This document shows, one piece after another, positions 23,518 through 34,585 of a stretch of DNA of 64,000 nucleotides. The stretch spans positions 682,001 to 746,000 of the forward strand of contig JAMXSV010000028.1 of NCBI GenBank assembly GCA_027559495.1. Reading direction: 5' to 3'. The position numbers were made by a program, and so were the translations under genes. The notes beneath the pieces were generated by a model. That model searched no databases. It had not been told where the DNA came from and saw nothing but the letters and a program-made list of their open reading frames with translations. This DNA comes from Aurifilum marmelostoma. Its lineage: Eukaryota; Ascomycota; Sordariomycetes; Diaporthales; Cryphonectriaceae. Numbering within the stretch: the first letter of the stretch is position 1; each line of letters begins with the position of its first letter.

Positions 23518-24709
23518 TCATGCCTTGATCATAAAGATCTGGTCTAATGTCAGTAGGTAGATTCCACGGAGACTCGTTCGAGAGCGAGATAGCCATACCT
23601 GGGCCAGTGCTGCTGGATCCATCACAGCAGCTCGCTTCTGTGCTATGAATCTCTTCCGGGCGAGATGTCGATGTGGTATGTCGGATACTGGTGTTGATGT
23701 GCCGCTGGCGGTGGGTGTAGGGGTTTGTGTGGAAGGTGGTGTAGGCTTGCTCGAGTCGGCATCATCACCCTTTTCTGACTTTCTCCTCTTCTTCTTGTCT
23801 TTGGAGTTGAACTCTGACACCTCAGCTGGAGATCCATCGCCGTCTTCCTTCGCCTTCTTGCGCTTCTCCTTCTTATCTTTCTTGGATCTCTTCTGGCTTG
23901 AGGCGTCCGGATCTTCGTCTCCTGGCTTCGCTGTCTCTCCATCGCTCCCAGTTGGTATGGAAATCTCCTTGTCTTTCCGCTTCTTATCTTTCTTTTCTCT
24001 TCTCTTGGCTTTCGAATCATCTTGGCCTTCGTCCTCAGACTTCCGCTTCTTGGACTTCTTATCTTTCTTGTCTGCTAGGGTGCCATCCTCGTCCTCGGCT
24101 TTTCTCTTCTTGCTCTTCTTCTCCTTCTTACCCTCGGCGGCCGAAGCAATAACCTCCTTTTCTTCCTTTTCCCTGTTCATCTCGTCCACCAAAGCCTGGA
24201 CCTTATCGCCGACAAGCAGGCCGCCAGGCACAAATCTAACGGTCCCCAGCTTCCTTTCCAGATACCGGTTCACCCTGGCATCTTCGCGCTTCTTCCTCTC
24301 AACGCCGAGAGACTCCTCGCTCTTCCCGTTCAACCGGCCGAGGAGCTCCTGAAGGGCGTCCAGGCCGGTGCACTCATCGCCCTGGTTCCGCCGCGCGCCC
24401 AAGCCCAAGTTATCGTCCTTGAGAACAGCGCGGATGTGGCTGGCGCTCGCGGAACCGTAGAACTCGGCGTGCCCGGCGTCTCTGGCGCCCAGGTACTGGC
24501 CGGGCTCCCAGCCCTGAGAGCGCAGGATTTTCTGGCCGAAGGTGTCGGTGTTGCGGGACCAGGCGGTGTTGTTTGGGTCCTTGGCCCACTTGCGCTTGCT
24601 AGAAAACAGGCAAAAGAGATCTATGTGAGCAGCCAACTTCTCTGAATAGAATAGGATGAGGAATCTGGGGGAGGAACCACTCTTACTTCTTGGCGGCGGC
24701 GAGTCCCAT
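23518..24709 (-). CDS. PXR1: PXR1/PINX1-type G-patch protein
   Basis: Three exons: 24709-24687 (23 bases), 24598-23599 and 23538-23518 (21 bases), giving 347 residues. The start MGLAAAKNKRKWAKDPNNT and the G-patch around residues 25-79 (FGQKILRSQGWEPGQYLGA, HIRAVLKDDNLGLGAR) are diagnostic. The stretch VRFVPGGLL is also shared by the family. The C-terminal half carries many Lys-Lys-x-Glu/Asp runs (KKDKKSKKRK), and the terminus ALAQ-IFMIKA is restored only by the small last exon. Yeast Pxr1/Gno1 works in the nucleolus in rRNA and snoRNA maturation and inhibits telomerase. It is transcribed divergently from the coiled-coil gene at 25161. Confidence 0.92.
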
Positions 24710-25160
24710 GGTGGTAGAGGGGTGGTGGCGGCGGTGTCACTTGTGTAGATGGAAGGGTATAGGACGCCTTGCGAAAGAGAAATGCAATCGGGAAGTTTCG
24801 ATGCGGACTTGATTTCACTTGGGTGGTTCTTCCCTCTTTACAATTTCGAAATTTTTAGCGGCAGGGGTCAACGCTAGGCAGGCGCGGTACAAGTCCCCCC
24901 ACAAACCGCCCTTCCGCTGCCCGCAGTGGGGTTGGCGGCCACTGCAACACTGCCCGTGGCTTATCTTGATTGACATTTCGTGGTCTTCACATGCCTCAGA
25001 ACGCAAAGGTCCATGAGTGTATTTGGGCCCCTCTACTTCGAAGTAGACACATAGCCCATTTTTCTATCGAATAGGTCCTCTGTATATTTACCGAATAAAT
25101 TTGACCCCGTACAAAGGCCCCAATCACGTTTCACCAACTCCTATCATTCCCAACCTGGAC
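24710..25160. promoter_or_regulatory. Shared divergent promoter of PXR1 and the coiled-coil gene
   Basis: 451 bases separate the two divergent ATGs (24709 minus, 25161 plus). No specific operator was identified. Inference from gene orientation only. Confidence 0.5.
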
Positions 25161-25792
25161 ATGGCCCCATTGAAGCGCCCTGCTGCGGATGACTCGTCCA
25201 GCGAGGAGGAGATCAATGTGGACAAGATGGTCGAGTCAAAACAGGAGATAGACAAGGTATCTCCTCCATTGATCTGGTCTTGTGGTGGTGTCTACTGTTC
25301 GACTAGCTTCCTGAGGATTGCATCTGACGGTCTCCCCCCTCTTGTGACCAGATCCGTAAAGACCGCGAGAAGAAGCGGGCCCAGCTGCAGCACGATCTTG
25401 ACAAGAAACTCGTCGACCTACTCGGGTACATTCAGCAGACCCTCGAAGACCACACACAGCAGCTGTCAGTCATATGCCCCGGCGAGCATAGTCCGCTCTC
25501 ATCTATTTCGTCAACGAGTAACTGACTAGAGTTGCCCTGAAGCGCGACGATCAAGCAGCAGCAGGTCGACCGCCTGACGGCGGCGGTGGAGACGCGAGAT
25601 GGAATTGACCAGCACATTAGCGAGAAGCTCGCCGACCTGCAGATTGAGGGCAGGAATCTCGCCGCCATGCTGGACAAAGCATACCAGCACCGACTTGAGA
25701 AGGCGCAGTCGTTTGCTACGCCACCAGTGGCGGAGACCGAGCAGACTTTTGGCGACTCTCGTCCTGTGAAGAAGGCAAAGATTGATATCTGA
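25161..25792 (+). CDS. Small coiled-coil protein, unknown function
   Basis: Three exons: 25161-25256, 25352-25464 and 25543-25792, giving 152 residues. The first intron (GTATCT..ACCAG) is clear. The second (GTCAGT..CTGAAG) is the acceptor that keeps the frame and avoids a TGA just before it. The protein starts MAPLKRPAADDSSSEEEIN (acidic, with phosphorylatable Ser), then a long charged helix (IRKDREKKRAQLQHDLDKK through LADLQIEGRNLAAML), and ends in a basic KKAKIDI. The helix predicts a coiled coil; the Lys-rich ends suggest a nuclear protein. I do not recognise the family. It could be a subunit of a larger assembly. Confidence 0.7.
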
Positions 25793-26303
25793 CTCTGTGA
25801 TTATGCGATTTCGAACGGAAGAGGTGGTTGCTATACATGGCGCAGTGCTACTCTTTACTGACTTGGTGGAGCAAACCTGGAGCACACGCCAGAAGTGTCT
25901 GACTCTGGAGGGGACAAGCATTTTGGCCCATGCCGGAATGTAGCTTGATGCTTACTGATTTTTGACTTGATGATACCCTCTGCTGTGCTGCGGCGTTTTG
26001 CGATGAGCGTGTTGCCTTTTGGACGAAAAAAAAGGAGACATCGGAAGATAGGGCCATCACGCAACCCGACTTCCCTATGCGTTTATGCCAATTGATATTG
26101 TATTCGTTGTTGAGCGGAGAGCGAAAAAAATTTCCTTCTATTTGCCCCTTTTTTTTTTGGTATCATGTATATGCGCCGTGACAATGCCCTTTTCCTTTCC
26201 TGTGCCGACCTGGGAACCTCGTTGTATCTCTCACGACGGGCCATGTCGGGTCCTTGGCGCCTCTCATAGACCGCGATGGCTTTCGCAAACGTCGGCCATG
26301 CCG
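25793..26303. other. Convergent spacer
   Basis: Between the 3' ends of the coiled-coil gene (+) and COX17 (-). No gene seen. Confidence 0.6.
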
Positions 26304-26699
26304 TTATACCTCGAAGCCGAACCCCTTCATACAGCTCCGATATTGATCGATGGTCGATTGGCAGTCCTTGGCCGGATCGGCAGCCTTCGAGAAGAGCATG
26401 CACTCGTCCCGTCTCGACTTCTCGTCCGTGCAGACACAGCAGGGCTATGCAGTGGTAAGCGTCAGTTCCGGGTCAGCACGCTGGTCTCCCTTGCTACTCT
26501 CGAAAGTTTGCATTGCGCCGGGCAGCGTTCATACCTTGACCTTCGGGGCGGCGGCGGCGGCGTCGTTATTAATGACAGGCGCAGGCGCGGCAGATCGAGC
26601 GGCGTTGTCCGCTGGCATCGCTGGACGGAGCCCGTCAGCTGCGATCCTTGAGGTGGCATTGAGTGATTCGTACTCACGCGTTGATATCGGCGAGGCCAT
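26304..26699 (-). CDS. COX17: COX17, mitochondrial copper chaperone
   Basis: Three small exons: 26699-26678 (22 bases), 26620-26535 and 26444-26304, with donors GTGAGT and GTATGA and acceptors TCCAG and CATAG; 82 residues. The last exon gives the whole diagnostic part: the copper-binding Cys pair (PCCVC, residues 37-41) and two C-x9-C motifs, C41-C51 and C64-C74, ending MKGFGFEV as in the yeast protein. Cox17 sits in the mitochondrial intermembrane space and passes Cu(I) to Sco1 and Cox11 for cytochrome c oxidase assembly; it is imported through the Mia40 disulfide relay, which reads the C-x9-C helices. The spacer between the two C-x9-C motifs is two residues longer than in yeast. The first 36 residues are Ala-rich and variable. 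Confidence 0.93.
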
Positions 26700-27281
26700 G
26701 TTTCTCTGGGTTGCTCTGCTGTCTGTACAAACGAGTGTATGGAGCGGACTGGGCTGTATGTCGAGGAAGTTGGTCGTCAGTCTCAAGAAAGATGGCCTGA
26801 GGGGAGTGCTCTACTGCATGAGCTCATCTTTTTTTGCCTGCCGTTGATTTATAAGTGCTCCCGAGAATGCCGACTTCGGCCGAAGTCGCTAATACTGTAC
26901 TTAGTAGGTAGAGCGCATGTACCCGTCCCCCCCCCCCCCCCCCGCCCCCCTAAAACGCTCCTCCATAAGACAACCGCCTTACAGCGAGAACGACAACCAC
27001 AGAAAACGAGAGAAAAAGAAAGGTATATCGAAAGAGATGACGAGCGGGACCGAGACAATCATATTTGGCTAAGATTGATTTGATGATTGGATCCAGCATC
27101 AGGAACTCGGCAGAATTGTACAAAAGCCGTTTGAAGAGTAATTAGATCTGCATGACTATCACGGGAAAGCCTGTGGTCAACAAAGGGTGTGCCACTGAAC
27201 ATTTTCGCCTATATTGCTCAGATCGCATACCCTGGCCCATGGCTAGACTGATCTTCATCTCAAGCCATTCTCGTCTCTAGA
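26700..27281. other. Promoter region of COX17 / 3' flank of TEL2
   Basis: Contains a run of 17 C at 26927-26943 and a purine-rich stretch around 26990-27055. No gene seen. Confidence 0.5.
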
Positions 27282-30200
27282 TCATCCGATCATATCGCCC
27301 ATCAGTAGCATTCGACACTTCTCCATGCCTTCGTTGATTCTCACCAAACAACCCGCGGCCAATGCCTTAACCTCCGCCTCTTCGCCGCTGCCATCCTCAC
27401 CCCTAATGCTATGGAATACCTGTACAACCCACTCCTGGGTCTCGACCACTTCCCTACTCATAGTTTGACAAATATCCCGCATCCTGTCGCCATTTACTTC
27501 TAGCATCGTCAGCAGTGCGAAGAGCATGGCATGAGTTACTCCTAGGTCGCCCACAGCGTGGGCGCGGACGCTACTCCCGAGAAGAATTTCCCACAGCTCG
27601 GTGGTCATGTCTGGTAGGGCAAGGGTGCTTGGCCCTGCGGCGTGGAGGAGCAGGGCGAGAGTTTTGAGGTAGAGTGACAGGAGGAAAGGTTGGAAGATGA
27701 TGCCTCGTGCACGGCCAGCACTCGAATGAATAGCTGACTGAAAGCGGGCCGTGAGAGGGAAGAAGAATGACGTGGCGATGAGCTGGGCAGTTGTGTTGGG
27801 AATGACGCGTATACGAGATTTCCCTGTGGCTTTCGGCACAGCAGTGTCTTGTTGCTCCAGGCGAGATCTGAAAGTCGACAGCTTCAAGACGTTTGGACCG
27901 GTTGCTGTGTCTGCAGCATTGGCTGCTATTGGAGCCATCAAGTCGGACGTGAGAGACCGAGAGATTGAGTCCAGTGCAGAGAGAGGCAGCGCCTTGAGCG
28001 TCGACGATGACTGCAGCTGGTTGCCAGAGGTCACATCTTCAACGTAGAGCTTTCCCATACGCTCAGGTAGCGTTTTGGAAGGGAAGGATGCTGCTGCTGC
28101 ATACTCGGAAGTAATAAACCCAGCCAGCTCACGAGCGCTGAGGCCGAGGACGGTGAGAACCGAGACCCTCTGCGCTATCGAGTAATCGCCATCGAAGAAA
28201 CTTTTGCCGAACCAAGGACCCATTGTCTGTGGTTGAGCCACGGCAATGGCTATCATGCCCTGCATTTTCAGATCGTCGAAGTTCTCGATATCATATTGGT
28301 CTTGAAGTCCCACCAAGAGCGTTGCAAGCTCCTCAGCATGCTCTTTGACTTCAGTTCCAAAGTTAGCCTTCCGCCTTATCAGCGTCGGCGCTGTTGTGAG
28401 AGCCAATTTTTGGCGGTCGTAGTTTTCGGTGTCCCGTAGGAATGTGATGAGGTTACGCACGTAGACGGGGGGTTTCGGTCTGTCTCTTTTCACTGTCTCT
28501 GGATCAACATCGGAGTCTTCGTCATCGTCGTCGGGCTTCTTCAGGGGTATTATATCATCCTCAATGTCTTCGTCAGAGTCTACTTCCTCGATGATAGCCT
28601 TTACTGTGCCGGTTGACGGAGCCGGCTTCGGAGTTGAGGCAGATTTGTTTGGTTGTCTCTCGATCTTTGCTCGGTCTTTTCGTGCACGCCACGAGCTTGA
28701 CTTCAACGGGTCTGTTGGGCCCACAACATCTGATATTCCAACCAAATGCTTAAACCAGAGGGCCTCTTCCGACTTCGTTTCCTCCATCTTAAAATCGAGC
28801 TTCTTGTCGCTTTTCTCGACCAACTGAGAGAGCGCTTCGCCAACGATCATACCTAGCAAACGAGCCCTGATTTGAGAGGCTTCTAGTCTCTTGGAGATCA
28901 TTTGCATGAAGGCACCACCTCTGACTAGTAATGCCAGCTTGAGAGGCGCAAGTCTCTGCAGGTAGCCAGCGCTCAGCAATAGGACCTCGGCGTGCACTTC
29001 TTGCTGCAACATGGGGGTGTGTCTGATGTACAGGTAGTCGCCGAACTGGCTTAGGCTTTTGCTAAAGACCGTGATGATGTCGTTTTTGTCCGTGGCTAAT
29101 ATTGCGAGAACGGTACGCCGGATGCCGATAGCATCACCAAGCCCAGCTCCAGTAGCAATTGTCAACCAGGTGACCAGGTGAGACCTGTGTTTGGGCTCCT
29201 CTGCAAGAAGTTTCGTCACTACTCCCGCCGCGGCCGAGATGATGCTTTGGTCCGAAGGAGTATCAGAGGCGCGCAAGGCATTTAGGTATAGCTCGGAAAG
29301 GGACTTCAACAAGCCGAACAAGGTCGTGCGTTGTTGTGAATATGGTAAATACTTGAATAAATTCCGGAGACATTCGTCCTTCTGGTCTCCGCTGACCACT
29401 TCCTGAACCATGATTCTGATTATAGTCTCTGTGTAATGTTAGCTTCATTCACGAAAGGCGATTTTCTGACCGTCATACCAGAGTACCCCAAGTGCATTGC
29501 TTTGGAGAAAAGATCTGCTGCCATCTTCCTTTCCTCAGGCTTCTGTGCTACCTTCGACCAAACGAGGATGTTGTGAGCAAGCCATTCGGAGTACTTTACC
29601 CCGTCAGCGGTCCAGGTGTCTTTGCTCTGATCTTCGTGAGGAATGAGGGTCGCGGCCTCCGCAGAGAGTGACACGATTCGACCTCCACCGAAAGTGCTGA
29701 CAAACTCCTTCGACATGATGCGTCGTCTCACAGCATCTTCGCCATCAGACATGGCTGTCCAGATGCCCATGACTCGGCCATGACCTTCCAGGACTGCGCT
29801 GAGAACCTCGAGATCGATTTTGAGGTTTAGCAAGACATCTGACCGCTTGGCTCCCGGGGTCTCGCCTTTCTTCTTCTGTATATGGCTGCGTATACGGAGC
29901 AAAATCGCGTTAATCCCGGTCAGGTTTCTCAGGGCATTGAGCAAAAGATTCAAGTCTGCATTACTGTCTCCCACGAATGTTTCCTTGAGCAAGGTCCAAT
30001 AGTTGGGGACAACATCCGTCACCAGAGTCTGGATGACCTTTGCAGCCTCGGGACTGGGTGAACTAATGTTGAACTCTCGAAGCCTCTGACTGTCATAGCT
30101 CACCAGTCTAAGCGCTGATATCAAAGCATCATAGTCAGGCTCACTCTTCAGGACCTTGATGACATCCTCGATAGAAGATGCGCCATTAGTCGATGAGGCA

Positions 30201-30301
30201 GTTTTCTGCTGTAAGGAGATTTGATTGATCTGCTCCACAGGCTTCTCACCACTACCAGGCCTGTAGTGTGTGCTGCTCACAGGATTCAGCAGCTCATCCA
30301 T
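27282..30301 (-). CDS. TEL2: Telomere length regulation protein TEL2
   Basis: Two exons, 30301-29479 and 29428-27282 (50-base intron, GTATGA..CACAG), giving 989 residues. The C-terminal half contains the conserved TELO2 domain: acidic DSDEDIEDDIIPLKKPDDDD, then RPKPPVYVRNLITFLRDTEN, HAEELATLLVGLQDQYDIEN and QGMIAIAVAQP. The N-terminal half is helical-repeat-like (SLSQFGDYLYIRHTPMLQQE). Tel2 with Tti1 and Tti2 forms the TTT complex, which with Hsp90 and R2TP assembles the PIKK kinases (TOR, ATM/Tel1, ATR/Mec1 and others). Length fits fungal orthologues. Its start lies 440 bases from that of UBA3, in the opposite direction. Confidence 0.9.
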
Positions 30302-30741
30302 CTTGTTGGGTCTCGTGCAGGTGTAGATCCTGGCTCGTTTGCTGTTGTCGACTCCCCATGGATGTGGCTTCTCGTAGGTCTAGCTTGAGAGGTGGTTACA
30401 GGCCAAGAAGTAGAGCGAGAGGACGTAAAAAAGGAAAGAAGGAGAAAGAAAAGAAGCGTGGCAATGGCAGAGGTAGGTTTCTCTGCTGGTGACTGCCACC
30501 TGAATGAGTTGCGGAAGGAGTGGGGCTGATGGTTGTACGAAGCAAACCGAAGGCAGCAGTTTACAGTGGGTACATTAGTGTATACAGCTTATCACCGATA
30601 AGAGCTACAGCTACAACCCCTCCCTACTCTCCAGCTTTCGCTGACAACACACCCTCTGTCTCCTGACGCCCAATTCAGCCTCCTGCCAATCTTGTCTTTG
30701 TTATATCTAGGGAGGCCCCAGGAAATGATCATTGCGTGAAG
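30302..30741. promoter_or_regulatory. Shared divergent promoter of TEL2 and UBA3
   Basis: 440 bases between the two ATGs, with a purine-rich stretch at about 30405-30475 and pyrimidine-rich sequence near 30610-30665. Inferred from gene orientation. Confidence 0.5.
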
Positions 30742-32295
30742 ATGGCAGCACCTTCAAGATGGTTGGCAGCTGCTCTACCCACCCCATGCTGCCTAGCCAA
30801 CTCTGACATGGAACGTCCTGCAGGCAGTATCTCGACCGGATACGCACGGCCAAGGGCCCCTTCACTGATGAAGCGTTCGATGGGTCCGTTGTGGCCGAAA
30901 CCATGGACATCATGAAGATTCTGTAAGTATTTTAAATCCAGAACCAGGAGCAGGTTGCTGACAAGGTCCAATCAGGGTCATGTAAGCTTTCTCTACCACA
31001 GTCTAAAGTTCGGACGGCCTTCTCACAACGACTCCAGCGGCGCCGGTGGCCTCGGATGCGAGATACTAAAGGACCTGGCCCTTTCAGGCTTCAAAGACAT
31101 ACATGTCATTGACATGGGTATGATCAACCTTTTGGCTTGATAGTGGTGCTAGATTGACTGGCTGGCGGCAGACACCATCGATATCTCGAATTTGAATCGA
31201 CAGTTTCTCTTCCGAAAAGACGACGTGGGCAAGTCGAAAGCGGAATGCGCAGCGAAGTTCGTGGAACGAAGAGTCAAAGGAGTCAAGATCACGCCACACA
31301 ACAACCGCATACAGGATTTCGACGAGGACTTTTACATGCAATTCGCGATTGTGGTCTGTGGCTTGGACAGTATAGAAGCAAGAAGGTGGATCAACGCAAC
31401 TCTGGTCAACATGGTGGATGAGGAAAACCCTGATTCTCTCAAACCGCTTATTGATGGAGGCACAGAAGGTAAGCAGCGGTCAGTTGAGAGGTTCACCAAG
31501 AGGTCATAGCTAACTGCCGGTGCAGGCTTCAAGGGTCAATCAAGGGTCATCTTTCCTACCGTGACATCTTGCATTGAATGCCAGCTGGATATGTTCGCGC
31601 CGCGAGCAGCCGTACCCCTCTGCACACTCGCAACGATACCTCGACAACCGGAACACTGCATTGAGTGGGCACATGTCATTGCGTGGGACAAGGAGAAACC
31701 GTTTCCAAAGCTCGACAAGGATGACCCAGAGCATATCACCTGGTTGTTCCAAAAGGCACTGACCCGAGCGCAAGAATTCAACATTCCTGGAGTAACCTCC
31801 TCCCTGACACAAGGCGTCGTCAAGAATATCATTCCCGCCATCGCCTCCACCAACGCCATCATTGCCGCCAGTTGCTGCAACGAGGCCCTGAAGATCGCAA
31901 GCTCGTGCGCCCCGTCTCTCGGCATGGAGGAGAATTACATGATGTACTCGGGCAACGAGAGCATTTACACGTACACCTTCAAGCACGAGAAGAAAGACGA
32001 CTGTCCCGTCTGCGGCACCCTTGCACGGCCGCTGGATGTGAGCCCCAAGTGGACCCTACAGCACCTAATTGATACATTGGCGGAACGGCCAGAGGCGCAG
32101 CTGAAGCGCCCATCGATCCGTGCGGAAGGAAAGACGCTGTACATGCAGTCTCCCAAGAGCCTGGAAGAGCAGACAAGGCCAAACCTGGCCAAGACATTGA
32201 CTGATTTGGGACTTGAGAGTGGCTGGGAGATCTCTGTGACGGACCCCGCCTTCGTAGCGACCTTCAGGTTCATTCTTCGTTTCAAGCAAGCCTAG
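30742..32295 (+). CDS. UBA3: UBA3, catalytic subunit of the NEDD8-activating enzyme
   Basis: Six exons: 30742-30761, 30824-30922, 30976-30981, 31038-31117, 31172-31468 and 31526-32295; 423 residues. The reading MAAPSRWQYLDRIRTAKGPF is restored by the first intron. The third exon is only six bases and supplies part of L-V-I-G-A-G-G-L-G, the ATP-binding loop (about residues 40-48). Further family marks are DTIDISNLNRQFLFRKDDVG, the active-site Cys in PLCTLATIPR (about residue 200), and two zinc-binding CxxC pairs (CIEC, about 183-186; CPVC, about 327-330). The C-terminus is the ubiquitin-like domain that recruits Ubc12. Uba3 with Ula1 adenylates Nedd8/Rub1 and loads it for cullin modification. 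An in-frame coding-like stretch continues past the TAG stop. Confidence 0.93.
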
Positions 32296-32700
32296 GATGC
32301 TCGCATGAAGTCGCAAGAGAGGAGGAAGAATTCCGAGGCGGAAAAGCGGGAGAGGCCTAGGTCCCCTGGACCAAGCTCGCCTGAGGATGGAAAGAGGCGA
32401 AAGGTTTCTCAGGTGCCAGGTCTTGGCGCGCTGCTCGAGTCGACGAACATACACGATCAGTAGATCCAACAGCGTTCTTCGTGTCTACAAGGACTTTGGT
32501 ACAGCATCGCTATAGATAGCTCCAAGGATCACGGATCTCGCATGCCCGGAGCACACACAATCAATGAATGAAAAGTGATGATCATAAAAAAATTTCAAGG
32601 GTTTCTGTTGACCAGAAATGTTCTTCCTTTTCGTACTCCTTGACGCCGGACCAGAATGCTAGACAGTGGAAAGGGATGAGGCTCGAGTGCTGGCCGATCA
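32296..32700. other. Convergent spacer with a coding-like tail after UBA3
   Basis: Positions 32296-32460 stay open in the UBA3 frame for 55 codons after its TAG, with a Lys/Arg/Glu/Ser-rich composition (for example EDGKRRKVSQVPGLGALLE), and end at TAG 32461-32463. The rest is the 3' flank shared with the convergent RPC40 gene. Confidence 0.5.
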
Positions 32701-33905
32701 CTACCGCGCCATGTACGTGAGCTGCTTCTCGAACCGCTCACACTTTGTCTTGAGCATCTTGACAGTCTCCATGAACAGCTCATCAGAGTCCCACTGTCCA
32801 GTTGACTCGACCTGGAAGATGAAGTGATCCCTTTGTCGACCCAGTTTGACCTTGTCCACAAATTCTGGATGTCGCAAACATTCCCTGCTCACCGTGTCCT
32901 TCATTGGATCTTTGACCACCGCCTTCATCTCGCCTTCATGGCCCTTTAGTTCCTTGTGCTCCTTTGAATCGGCCTTTGTAATCTTCTCCAAACCGATCAC
33001 GCCCTCGGCGAAACATTTCTGGAACTTCTCGGCGTCCGCACCGTAGATAGGCTTGGTGATGTTGATGATCGGCAGTAGGCGGTAGGAAGCTGTCGCAACG
33101 GGCGAGAACTTGGCATGGTCAGCGCCAATGCCCTTGTGCATGTGCGCCATCAGAGAGATCGCCTGGCCCGGCCGCAGCTTAGCGATGAGGATGTCGGGAT
33201 GCACGGGCTGGATCACCTCGGTACCGGAGAAGAACTCTTCCTGCCGACCGACGGGAACAAACTGGAGATCGCTGGCATAGACATTGGCGTGGTTGAAGAG
33301 TTTCCTGGGGTCCTTCTCGCCTGGAGCCGCGTCGGGATTCCGCGTGCACTCAATGTTGAGCTCGAGCTTGACGGTGTTGTAGTCCATGCTATTAGCAAAG
33401 GGCTCTTCGTCCGGACCAGGCTTCTTGTACCACTTCATCCATTCATGTATGCCAGTTTTGTTACCCTTGAAAGGGATCAGACCCAGACGGTGGCACAAAA
33501 CCTCATCCTGAATGACGGATGTGTTGTTATTGACCCATACGTCCTCGATGGCGAGGGTAGGCATCTCGGCGATCATGATGCGTCGGAATGCGTTGGCGAT
33601 GGAGGCGTCGAGGCCGATGAGCGAGAAAGATGCGTCATGCTGGCCGTTGGAGTGGAAGACGACCCTGAACTGCGAGCGGAAGACGTCGACATCCCAGGAA
33701 TGGTCCTCGCCTGGGTAATGCCCGGGGAAATCAGTCGAGGTCACGTTGGTGACGGTTTCTGCGTTGATGCCGACGATCTAGACATGTGCGTTGTAGCGCG
33801 ACAGGAATCAGCAAAAGTGGAATCGGGGGCCACTCTGGGGAATTGACAAGTGCTCACCTTTCGGCGATCAAGCTCCTCTTGGGTTGGAACTATTATGGGT
33901 GCCAT
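32701..33905 (-). CDS. RPC40: RPC40/RPAC1, shared alpha-like subunit of RNA polymerases I and III
   Basis: Two exons, 33905-33858 and 33777-32701 (80-base intron, GTGAGC..TCTAG), giving 374 residues. The join gives RRKIVGINAETVTNV, and the next stretch TSTDFPGHYPGEDHSWDVD is the highly conserved start of the family. The alpha-motif FRRIMIAEMPTLAIEDV and the insertion domain follow in the normal order. The protein dimerises with Rpc19 and nucleates assembly of polymerases I and III, as the two alpha subunits do in bacteria. The ATG at 33905 has the best context (AAGATGG). An in-frame ATG at 33932 would add MRSSNNKKK. Convergent with UBA3. Confidence 0.93.
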
Positions 33906-33932
33906 CTTTTTTTTGTTGTTGCTGCTGCGCAT

Positions 33933-34203
33933 GGTTTTCTCTTGAGCAGGCAATGGCGCCCAAGTTTGATCATAGACTTGGAATTTCTGGAAATTCTAGC
34001 TGATAAGATAAGAAAATGCATGCCCCACTAAGGTGGGGATACCCCTGTCCCCTTCCTGGGCTAACAGGACCTCACCAGTTGAACCTACACTTCATTCTTT
34101 AGATGTGACGAGAAAGTAGTCATATTCTTTATTCCTGTCTTTGGATTGCTTCTACCGCACGATGTAGAAAGGATCAAACACGTTTAAACTTCTGGCAGAG
34201 CAA
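33933..34203. other. Upstream of RPC40
   Basis: Probable promoter of RPC40; no gene seen. Confidence 0.4.
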
Positions 34204-34585
34204 TCAATAGAACTCACCATCAGCCATTCCGACAACGACATCCCGAAGGCAGGCATCGAAGGCCTGCCTGGCCTTGGGTTCTGTGGTTGTCTGAGCCGGG
34301 TATGAATTGCAGCTGGCGTTGTGCAGGATGTCTAAGGCATAACTGGCAATGAGGTAGTTCTCAATAATGATGTCGTGCTTGTTATCATTGCAGAGGTAAA
34401 CACCTGACGAGTGCTGACGGGCTACTCGCAGGTAATATCTGTCTCCACCAATCTGTCGTGACACAGTTCAAGTGCCACTCTTGAAGTTGCTGATCTTTTC
34501 CTGGCTGTAGCCTAAATTGGCTGACTGCACCTAATCTCAAGAATTGAACCAGGAACAAGAGCTTTAGTAAATCTAAACAGAGCAT
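34204..34585 (-). pseudogene. Frameshifted small secreted-protein relic
   Basis: Two minus-strand frames follow each other. The first opens with ATG at 34585 and begins with a signal-peptide-like segment (MLCLDLLKLLFLVQFL). The second ends at 34204 and holds GDRYYLRVARQHSSGVYLCN and VVVGMADGEFY with several Cys. They sit in frames that differ by one base, and the change falls near 34465-34475. I see no GT..AG intron that would join them. The layout, a signal peptide followed by a short Cys-containing domain, suggests a former small secreted protein. The family is not certain. A sequencing error is an alternative to true inactivation. Confidence 0.45.

Noticed and set aside
23645..24352. Ser/Phe-rich plus-strand frame of 235 codons
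   Set aside because: It is the complement of the Lys/Glu-rich repeats of PXR1.
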